Source: a virus. Taken from it: a stretch of 54,782 nt of DNA. The stretch spans positions 1-54,782 of IMG/VR virus record IMGVR_UViG_3300027121_000004; one strand, 5' to 3'. Positions 48,694 through 54,782 of the stretch are shown here, piece after piece. Both the position numbers and the translations under genes were made by a program. Each line of letters opens with the position of its first letter. Positions within the stretch are counted from its first letter, which is position 1. The notes beneath the pieces were generated by a model. The model made no database searches. It was given only the letters and a program-made list of their open reading frames with translations, and was not told the DNA's origin.

Positions 48694-49272
48694 ATGCGGA
48701 CTTTGGTAATAACCAGATTTGATGAAAACTTGAGTTGGTTGGAAAAAGTCAAGGATGATGTAGTTATTTACAACAAAGGGTTTCCGTTGTTGCCGTATGA
48801 GTTTAAAACACTGCCAAACGTCGGTCGAGAGGCAGACAGTATGTTGTATCACATCGTCAACAACTATCATAATTTGAGTGACGAAATTGTTTTTCTTCAA
48901 GGAGACCCGTTTGATCATTGTTGGGATGTATTGAAATTAATTGATGAAAAACGTAATGTTGATGACGTTGTTTGGTTGGGTAGCAATTGGGGTCCAGTAA
49001 CAAAAAATTATGATGGTGGACCAGGCCATGGATGTTTTCTACCCATGATCAAAATATCAAAGCTTTTGTTTGAGAACTGCACGTTTGATAAAACCACTAC
49101 ATTCACGTTTTCCGCCGGAGCACAATACATCGTTCCAAAACACAAGATTCTCTCAAAGAGTTTGGATTGGTGGAAACATTCGTATGATGTGTTTACAAAC
49201 AATCTGCCAACAACTCCATGGGTATATGAAAGACTTTGGCCGTTGATTTGGAATTATTCGACAAACCATTGA
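48694..49272 (+). CDS. DUF3431 protein, putative glycosyltransferase, 192 aa
   Basis: Strong motif match to DUF3431: VITRFDENLSWLEKV, VIYNKGFPL, then LPNVGREADSMLYHIVNNY followed by LSDEIVFLQGDPFDH. The family is common in fungi and other eukaryotes, with scattered bacterial members, and is believed to be GT-A-related. The C-terminal part includes TFSAGAQYIVPKHKIL, a typical GT-A tail segment. It ends the long plus-strand run and overlaps the convergent gene by 19 bp. Confidence 0.8.
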   Translation: MRTLVITRFDENLSWLEKVKDDVVIYNKGFPLLPYEFKTLPNVGREADSMLYHIVNNYHNLSDEIVFLQGDPFDHCWDVLKLIDEKRNVDDVVWLGSNWGPVTKNYDGGPGHGCFLPMIKISKLLFENCTFDKTTTFTFSAGAQYIVPKHKILSKSLDWWKHSYDVFTNNLPTTPWVYERLWPLIWNYSTNH

Positions 49273-50078
49273 TTGCAGTTTTTCATGAACTCAATTTTGT
49301 CACCGGTGAATGTCGGATGATATGTTTTTGGTTTGATTCTCAATACTTGTTCATAGGTATAATTTACCCCTACATCACTTAGTAGATTAATTTGATCTTT
49401 TATATCAACCGTATTCTCAATGATGTTTCTGAAATACTCCGTCATTATATGTTCATCTAAATTATTCAAGTGGTCAAAATGTGGCAGAAATAGATTACTG
49501 TAGTTTTGGATATGATGAAACGAAGCATCGGATCGTCTAACATACATGAACCCAGTATTTATGGTTTTCTCTCGTCCAATCCATTGATATAAATGTTCTT
49601 TTTTGAGTGGATCGACACCAGTTCGTATTTGCAAATAATACTTGAATCCAAATGTGGCTGGTTCTGTATGATAAAACTTGTTGTCGTTATCCATCCAGTA
49701 TATCAATTCATCAACAAAATCTTCGAAGATTATCAAATCTGAATCAATCAGACACACACGATCATTGTTCAACAGTGTTTGGTAAACTACATCATGTTTT
49801 AGAAACTGATATACTGAGTATGATTCGCTTCGTTTGTATGTTGCAGCAAGATCAGTGTTGTCCAAATGATGTTTTAGTTTATCTGATATGTTTGCAAACA
49901 AAACTGGTTTGTATAATTGTATGTCACATTCCAGATTTTTGGATGTCATTGAGTTATATGTATTCTCATCGGTGCAAAACACAACCAAGTCAGTGTGACG
50001 GGAAAACTGTTTGAGTTGAAGATACAAATTATAACAAATATCTATGTAAGCGAAGTTGATGAACGTGATTAGTTTCAT
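49254..50078 (-). CDS. nucleotide-diphospho-sugar transferase-like protein, 274 aa
   Basis: GT-A fold resembling PF03407/GT77-type enzymes. LITFINFAYIDICYNLYLQL is followed by DLVVFCTDENTY, then the DxD motif D112-S-D114 in VCLIDSDLIIFEDF. A TINTGFMYVRRSD segment follows (family nTGfmyvR). The C-terminal HPTFTGDKIEFMKN resembles the usual H-G dipeptide area. It is a single minus-strand gene between two plus-strand genes. No convincing promoter box was found upstream. Confidence 0.68.
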   Translation of the reverse strand: MKLITFINFAYIDICYNLYLQLKQFSRHTDLVVFCTDENTYNSMTSKNLECDIQLYKPVLFANISDKLKHHLDNTDLAATYKRSESYSVYQFLKHDVVYQTLLNNDRVCLIDSDLIIFEDFVDELIYWMDNDNKFYHTEPATFGFKYYLQIRTGVDPLKKEHLYQWIGREKTINTGFMYVRRSDASFHHIQNYSNLFLPHFDHLNNLDEHIMTEYFRNIIENTVDIKDQINLLSDVGVNYTYEQVLRIKPKTYHPTFTGDKIEFMKNCNQWFVE

Positions 50079-50138
50079 TAATTATATATAGAGTTTTAGC
50101 TTGTATTGCGCAATGTATAATAATCGACGTAGATATAT

Positions 50139-50891
50139 ATGAGTATGAATGATGTTACCATAGTTGCTCCAGTTTATTTAGGAAAACCACATCGTCTTGA
50201 ATATTTTCAAACATACATAAATTATTGTTTGTCACAACGTGATTTTGATAAAATGAATTTTGTGTTTTTGGTTGAGCCAGATGTAATGAATTTTGATCTA
50301 CTCACAAAGTTGAGATTGTATCCAAACATACGCATAATGGTTAATCCATACAAATATGGACTGTTGTTGAACCAATACATGACACTCTACTACAGTTTTG
50401 AGATACTAAACTTGGAACATGTGATTTACACCGAGGATGATTGTGTGATGTCCAATGACATGTATGACATTACAAAGTTCTATGTCAACTCACAGTATTA
50501 TGATAACAACACTATTTTGACTTATTTGAACAAAGACAACTTGGTTGATCCTCCACAGAACGATGACGGTAAAGATGTCTTAGAGGTAAAAAACAACTTT
50601 CATCCAGTTAGAACAGGCATGGTTTACTTTGCTACATGGGGATATCTTTGCACCAGAAGAATGTGGTTTGATTGTATGAAAAAATGGCCACATCAATGGT
50701 GTTTCTCTGAACATCTGCTTCCTCATTATTTGGACAAAATCAAAACTGTGACCCCAAAACTTTCTAGGTTGAATCACATTGGTGTGTTGGGAGCATCATA
50801 CAACGAAGAAATTTACAAGAGTCATGAATTTACAAACTACATGCCTCCTACTTTCTCAGATAGACTAGAATATAAATTCCATGAAATATGA
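50139..50891 (+). CDS. GT-A putative glycosyltransferase, 250 aa
   Basis: VTIVAPVYLGKPHRLEYFQTY is a GT2-like opening. MVNPYKYGLLLNQYMTL and VIYTEDDCVMSNDMYD follow, the EDD-type metal motif seen in GT13-like and related enzymes. RTGMVYFATWGYLCTRRMWF resembles the acceptor-side strand. It could start at 50139 or at the in-frame ATG at 50145. Its end overlaps glf by 11 bp, so the two are likely co-expressed and may act in the same galactofuranose step. Confidence 0.68.
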   Translation: MSMNDVTIVAPVYLGKPHRLEYFQTYINYCLSQRDFDKMNFVFLVEPDVMNFDLLTKLRLYPNIRIMVNPYKYGLLLNQYMTLYYSFEILNLEHVIYTEDDCVMSNDMYDITKFYVNSQYYDNNTILTYLNKDNLVDPPQNDDGKDVLEVKNNFHPVRTGMVYFATWGYLCTRRMWFDCMKKWPHQWCFSEHLLPHYLDKIKTVTPKLSRLNHIGVLGASYNEEIYKSHEFTNYMPPTFSDRLEYKFHEI

Positions 50892-51975
50892 TTATTTGAT
50901 TGTTGGCAGTGGTTTGTTTGGTGCCACGTTTGCCAATCTCGCAAAAGAAGCTGGTAAATCGTGCTTGATCTTGGAAAAGAGACCACACGTTGCTGGTAAT
51001 TGTTACACCGACAGAATTCAGAACATCAACGTTCATGTGTATGGTCCGCACATATTTCATACATCAAATAAAGAAATATGGGATTATGTCAATAAGTTTG
51101 CAACGTTCAACAACTTTGTCAACAGACCAAAGGTGAAATACAAGAATAATATCTATTCGTTTCCAATTAATATGTTTACTCTTTACCAACTGTGGGGATG
51201 TCAAACACCAAGTGAGGCAAAAAGTAAACTAGAATCTGTGCGAGTTAAAATTGAGAACCCACAGAACTTGGAAGAATGGATTTTGAGTCAAGTGGGTGAA
51301 GACTTGTATCATACGTTTATAAAAGGATACACCACAAAACAGTGGGGTAGAGATCCAAAAGAATTACCATCTTTTATCATCAAACGTCTGCCAATCAGAT
51401 TGACGTATGACGATAACTATTACAACGACACATATCAAGGTATTCCGATTGGAGGATATACTCAGATGATAAAAAACATGATGAAAGACATACCAATTGA
51501 AACTGGTGTGGACTTTCTAAAAGACCTTGAGTATTGGTCTAGTAAAGCAAACAAAGTGGTATACACTGGTGCGTTAGATGAACTGTTTGGTTATAACAAG
51601 GGTGAGTTGGAATACAGAAGTCTCAGATTCGACATATCTGAAGTATTTGAGTCTGACTATCAAGGTAATGCCATAATGAACTATACTGAACAAAGTGTTC
51701 CATACACCCGTATAGTAGAACATAAACACTTTGAACAAACACAATCAAAGACCACTATAATCACGCGTGAGTATCCTCAGACATGGAATAGATCGTTGGA
51801 AAAATATTACCCAATCAATGACGAAAAAAACCACAGTCTATACACACATTATAAGAATGAATGTGCAGAACATTTTCCAAATATGATACTGGGTGGTCGA
51901 TTGGCATGTTATCAGTATTTTGATATGCATCAGGCAATCGGACAAGCTATGCACCGATTTACAAACGTCGGTTGA
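50881..51975 (+). CDS. glf: UDP-galactopyranose mutase, 364 aa
   Basis: FAD enzyme that converts UDP-galactopyranose to UDP-galactofuranose. The FAD loop is IVGSGLFGATFA, followed by LEKRPHVAGNCYT and NVHVYGPHIFHT, the active-site region with the family H-YG-HiFHT. FSFPIN, FIKGYTTKQWG and RLPIRLTYDDNYYND follow, all near-invariant in Glf. The C-terminal GGRLACYQYFDMHQAI is the conserved R-YkY-dM motif. Length is normal (360-390) and no key residue is missing. It implies galactofuranose in the glycan, unless the product is diverted. Confidence 0.96.
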   Translation: MKYDYLIVGSGLFGATFANLAKEAGKSCLILEKRPHVAGNCYTDRIQNINVHVYGPHIFHTSNKEIWDYVNKFATFNNFVNRPKVKYKNNIYSFPINMFTLYQLWGCQTPSEAKSKLESVRVKIENPQNLEEWILSQVGEDLYHTFIKGYTTKQWGRDPKELPSFIIKRLPIRLTYDDNYYNDTYQGIPIGGYTQMIKNMMKDIPIETGVDFLKDLEYWSSKANKVVYTGALDELFGYNKGELEYRSLRFDISEVFESDYQGNAIMNYTEQSVPYTRIVEHKHFEQTQSKTTIITREYPQTWNRSLEKYYPINDEKNHSLYTHYKNECAEHFPNMILGGRLACYQYFDMHQAIGQAMHRFTNVG

Positions 51976-52678
51976 TTACACTATCAATATGATACATGTA
52001 TTCTAGCTTTGTTTGTTTTTTGACCGCACAGTTTGCGTGATATAACACCACATCTTTTATTTCATTGTGTATGTGATGTAATCCAATTGATGTTGAAAAG
52101 AATTCGGGTGGAAACAAATCCCATTTCAAATCATAATCGTTTGGAGAATATAAGGTTTTGTTGATCAAACTTTGTTCCAATAAACCTGTATCCACGATCA
52201 TCTTTAATATGTCTGAAAAGAATCTGTGGGTTTTATCACACGATTTTATCACGTTAAAACCAATATTGATGTTTCCCAATTGCATGTCATAGTTTCCATC
52301 AAGTGTTTTGTCGTAATATTCTTTCAACCGTTGTTTTTCTTGGTCGTCAAAAAACTCTCTTAGAAATATTACATCTTGATCTTTGATCACTTGATTGATT
52401 GCGGATAGTAGTGGTCTATACACAACTACGTCTACATCTGAAAACACGAAATAATCACCTTCTTTGGTTTGATTTATACCATTAATCATGCCAGACAATT
52501 TTGATTGCCAAGTATTGAATCCGCCACCAAACTTACAATGTTCTGGACATTCTTCATCAAACTGAGGAGTATCAATTGGTATTTCAATCAGATTGAAGTT
52601 TTCTTTGTCTTTTATACTATTGATGAAGTTTTGTTTTAGATCCTCAAATAGTGGATCTGACATGTAGTATAAATTCAT
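51959..52678 (-). CDS. PF03407-like nucleotide-diphospho-sugar transferase (tandem paralogue A), 239 aa
   Basis: GT-A enzyme with D81-V-D83 in FVFSDVDVVVYRP. IFLREFFDD, NINIGFNVIKSCDKTHRFF and a C-terminal YHANCAV follow. The order D-V-D, then n-GF-v-k-c--t--F, then yHAn fits nucleotide-diphospho-sugar transferases of the GT77/PF03407 kind. It is a tandem copy of the next gene, joined by a 4-bp overlap. It runs head-on into glf with a 17-bp overlap. Confidence 0.72.
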   Translation of the reverse strand: MNLYYMSDPLFEDLKQNFINSIKDKENFNLIEIPIDTPQFDEECPEHCKFGGGFNTWQSKLSGMINGINQTKEGDYFVFSDVDVVVYRPLLSAINQVIKDQDVIFLREFFDDQEKQRLKEYYDKTLDGNYDMQLGNINIGFNVIKSCDKTHRFFSDILKMIVDTGLLEQSLINKTLYSPNDYDLKWDLFPPEFFSTSIGLHHIHNEIKDVVLYHANCAVKKQTKLEYMYHIDSVINRRL

Positions 52679-53382
52679 CCCATCACCTTTTGTTTAAACA
52701 AGTTCAACAGTTCAATCTTTTTGTTCACCTCAATCACACATGTTGCGTGATATGCGACAGTATCTTTGTTGATCATATTGTATGTCTCATATGCCGTTGT
52801 TGTAAATGTAAGAGGTAAAGTTCCCCAATTAAGATCATAGTCTGGATTTGAGAACAATATTCTGTTGACGCACGTTTGATCCATAAGACCGTCAGGCCAC
52901 AAAGCATGATCATGTGAGTCTACGAAATTCTTTGTGTTCTCAATCATGTGTAACACATCTTGAAAGAATCTTTTGGATTTGTCACAAGCCTTGACCACAC
53001 AAAAACCAAAGTTACAATGACCTGCTACATCACCACCTTGTTGTGGTAATGATCCGTGTGGTATTTCTCGTATGAACATCACATCTCTATTGTCAAGAAC
53101 TTCATTCAATATGGGTATGATTGGTTTGAAAAATACTACATCGACATCTGAATATACAAAGTATTCGTTTGGTTCACATATGTCTATGGTTTCCAACAAG
53201 AACTTTACTTTGTCTTTCCAAACTTGAATACCACCACCAAACAATCTGTGTTGATAAAAGTCGGTTTCAAACTTTGGAGTCTCCAACTTCTTTTCAATCA
53301 ATTCAAAAGTATCTTTTAGATTGTCAAGAAAATGAGTTCTCAATGGCAAAAAACCATCATCATACATGTAACACAACTTCAT
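52675..53382 (-). CDS. PF03407-like nucleotide-diphospho-sugar transferase (tandem paralogue B), 235 aa
   Basis: Same architecture as 51959: D79-V-D81 in FVYSDVDVVFFKP, MFIREIPHG, NFGFCVVKACDKSKRFF, then AYHATCVIE. Shared segments such as LFGGGIQVWKDK (paralogue FGGGFNTWQSK) show tandem duplication. DQTCVNRILFSNPDYDL is the conserved D-Q---N segment. Acceptor and donor are unknown. Linked by 4-bp overlaps to the neighbours on both sides. Confidence 0.72.
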   Translation of the reverse strand: MKLCYMYDDGFLPLRTHFLDNLKDTFELIEKKLETPKFETDFYQHRLFGGGIQVWKDKVKFLLETIDICEPNEYFVYSDVDVVFFKPIIPILNEVLDNRDVMFIREIPHGSLPQQGGDVAGHCNFGFCVVKACDKSKRFFQDVLHMIENTKNFVDSHDHALWPDGLMDQTCVNRILFSNPDYDLNWGTLPLTFTTTAYETYNMINKDTVAYHATCVIEVNKKIELLNLFKQKVMG

Positions 53383-54317
53383 ATGTTCTTGAAAAAGTCT
53401 ATCAATCGATTGGAGTTCTTCAACATAATATCACGGAACATATCTCGACGTTCTTGTTCTCTACCAATTGGTTCGAAGTTTTCAAGAACATTAGTAAGTT
53501 TCTCTTCATCAAGAAAGAATGCTTTACGCAGAGGAAACGAGCCTGGAAGATTATCTTTACAGTAATGATAGTCTAAATCTATCTTTTCAACAGTGGGGAT
53601 TATTCTTACAAGTGATGGGTCCAAATGTTCTGAAAACGATGGTATGTCACTACAGATGATTTCGGCGCCGGTTGACAATCCTTCATACAAATAATGTCCC
53701 CAACTTTCGTATAGACTTGGGCATATGTGAACAGAGTGACGGTTCAACATCTTTTTGATATCACGTTTAATCATGTATTGTGTGATATATTCCACGTTTG
53801 CAGGCGCAACAAATCGTTTTGTGGTATCTACAACGGTAATTGGAACCTTTTGACGCATTATTGCTTCGGTATTCTTTTGAATTGCTCTACCATTGAAATG
53901 AAGAAACTTTTGTTCTTTGGCAATTGTTGGATCGTAAAAATCGTATGACAATAGTGGCAAACATATTACGTCTGGTCTGATTGGTTCCAACAACTTTCGA
54001 GCATATTCAGTCTTCACAACGATATAGTCAAATTGATCTACTTTCTTTAGATCATCAACACCAGCCCACTCTTCATTAACAAACCAAATGTTCTTTTTGA
54101 AATTTTGAAGATAATCATATCTTGGGTTTTGAATCCAGATACCCACATCACCGGTTTCATCTGCAACATAGTTTGGAACAGCCCAGTTTTTACCCAAGTG
54201 TTCAATGAAAAGAATATCGGCATTTTCTGTTACATTTTTTTGAATCAAGTTTTGTAACAACATCGCATCAATCACGATGCCTGCTCTATTATTATATGTA
54301 AGAAGTTTGACTTTCAT
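53379..54317 (-). CDS. GT4-like glycosyltransferase, 312 aa
   Basis: N-terminal half: LLTYNNRAGIVIDAMLLQNLI and DIWIQNP-like VGIWIQNPRYDYLQNF, then KTEYARKLL. Donor half: KFLHFNGRAIQKNTEAIM and HSVHICPSLYESWGHYLYEGLSTGAEIIC-type signature (E with Y-EGLS in the place of EA), then SDIPSFSEHL. It is short for a GT4 but contains both halves. It is the first gene of a minus-strand trio that diverges from the GT6 gene at 54388. Confidence 0.78.
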   Translation of the reverse strand: MKVKLLTYNNRAGIVIDAMLLQNLIQKNVTENADILFIEHLGKNWAVPNYVADETGDVGIWIQNPRYDYLQNFKKNIWFVNEEWAGVDDLKKVDQFDYIVVKTEYARKLLEPIRPDVICLPLLSYDFYDPTIAKEQKFLHFNGRAIQKNTEAIMRQKVPITVVDTTKRFVAPANVEYITQYMIKRDIKKMLNRHSVHICPSLYESWGHYLYEGLSTGAEIICSDIPSFSEHLDPSLVRIIPTVEKIDLDYHYCKDNLPGSFPLRKAFFLDEEKLTNVLENFEPIGREQERRDMFRDIMLKNSNRLIDFFKNI

Positions 54318-54387
54318 GTTATTGTGAAATACCAGTATATATGTATCAATAAGTCGGCAATCAAAAATTGATAATCAAAATTATAAT

Positions 54388-54782
54388 ATGAAAATTGCTA
54401 TATGCACAATTTCCACTGATGCTTATTGGGATAAATACCCAGCATTGCGTAAATCAATAGATACACATTTTTTAACAAAATACTCTGTTCACAATTTTGT
54501 ATACACTGATGCTTTATCGTCGCACAGTGAGGTGTTTCATACATCACATTTACCATCTCCATTGATAACATTAATGAAGTTTAATCTACTGGTTCAAAAA
54601 CAACACATACTTAGAAATTTTGATTTGTTATACTTTATCGATGGCGATTGTATTGTTGTTGATGATATAGACGAGGAAGTATTTCCAACCACTGATGCTC
54701 CAATTGTAGCAACAAAACATCCATGGCAATCATACAATAGTGAACAGTATGATACCAACCCATCATCGACGGCGTATGTGTT
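54388..54782 (+). CDS. GT6 (ABO blood-group type) glycosyltransferase, N-terminal part (runs off window)
   Basis: Partial: 131 codons, open at the right edge. The sequence shows NFVYTDAL, then PSPLITLMKFNLLVQ (family P---L-RF), then LLYFIDGDCIVV with the DxD motif D85-G-D87, IDEEVFPT, then IVATKHPWQ followed by DTNPSSTAYV (family lvg--HP-----yerrP-S-AYip). These are hallmarks of GT6, the family of histo-blood-group A/B and alpha-1,3-Gal transferases, with known bacterial members and, as I recall, one in a cyanophage. It keeps an acidic DxD. Catalytic C-terminal residues are outside the window. Confidence 0.78.
   Translation, partial: MKIAICTISTDAYWDKYPALRKSIDTHFLTKYSVHNFVYTDALSSHSEVFHTSHLPSPLITLMKFNLLVQKQHILRNFDLLYFIDGDCIVVDDIDEEVFPTTDAPIVATKHPWQSYNSEQYDTNPSSTAYV

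Noticed and set aside
50094-50121. TATAAT at 50116 as a promoter for the gene at 50139
   Set aside because: The -10 box is perfect but the -35 position (TTTTAG) is poor, and the region between divergent genes is very AT-rich.
26629-54317. DNA base glucosylation (T4-like) as the purpose of the glycan genes
   Set aside because: No hydroxymethylase or T4-type alpha/beta-glucosyltransferase pattern was seen in the window. It cannot be excluded from other parts of the genome.
54318-54390. Divergent promoters between the minus gene at 54317 and the GT6 gene
   Set aside because: A minus-strand TATACT and a plus-strand TATAAT are present, but neither has a credible -35 at 16-17 bp; the plus one touches the ATG.
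1-54782. tRNA genes, CRISPR arrays, inteins, introns and insertion sequences
   Set aside because: None was seen while reading the intergenic gaps, which are nearly all under 120 bp. The polymerase, nrdB part and clamp loader read through without interruption.

Overview
This window looks like part of the genome of a large tailed bacteriophage (Caudoviricetes) whose replication core resembles that of T4. The evidence is a family B DNA polymerase, a gp45-like sliding clamp, gp44-like and probable gp62-like clamp loader subunits, class I ribonucleotide reductase R2, a dNMP kinase, dUTPase, a UV-damage endonuclease and a PD-(D/E)XK nuclease. These sit in tightly packed, frequently overlapping genes. 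The DNA is AT-rich and uses TAA, TAG and TGA all as stops. I see no tRNA, rRNA, transposase, integrase, CRISPR array, capsid, tail or terminase gene. Nothing in the window fixes the host. The recognisable promoters are sigma70-type (TTGAC, 16-17 bp, TAnnAT), so the host polymerase probably reads that class of promoter.

Layout. 1-10.3 kb: nucleotide metabolism, repair and small accessory genes on the plus strand (nrdB end, a MoxR/CobS-like AAA ATPase paired with a HExxH-VWA protein, a DUF4338/DruA-like protein, uvsE, a probable gp62, dNMP kinase). 10.3-20.7 kb: a minus-strand operon that starts with the PD-(D/E)XK nuclease and a ribbon-helix-helix protein, then carries glycosyltransferases, dUTPase, a methyltransferase and a short nucleotide-sugar dehydrogenase. 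20.7-26.6 kb: the replisome (polymerase, clamp, clamp loader) on plus. 26.6-54.8 kb: a very large glycan block on both strands. It includes a radical SAM protein, UDP-galactopyranose mutase, a sugar nucleotidyltransferase, a GDPD-like protein, methyltransferases, a GH130-like propeller, and about twenty known or probable glycosyltransferases, among them GT90, GT61, GT6, DUF3431, DUF6492-like, PF03407-like and GT4-like members.

How it may work together. The two glycan blocks supply sugar-nucleotide modification (UGD-like, Glf, nucleotidyltransferase), many transferases, methyl capping and possible trimming. This is the toolkit for building one or more elaborate glycans. I see no polysaccharide flippase, polymerase or export genes, so a glycan put directly on virion protein (or, less likely, on DNA) fits better than an exported capsule. 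That is inference. Long runs of ATGA start/stop overlaps imply translational coupling.

Regulation visible in the sequence. Nine sigma70-like promoters were found. At four of them the -10 box lies only 6-8 bp before the start codon, implying leaderless mRNAs. A second recurrent pre-start motif (ACTATTTATTA, three exact copies) may be a late promoter. A textbook intrinsic terminator is buried inside the first codons of an apparently real ORF at 8922. Paralogy is heavy: tandem duplicated glycosyltransferases and a beta-sandwich module that occurs twice alone and once fused inside a two-headed glycosyltransferase.
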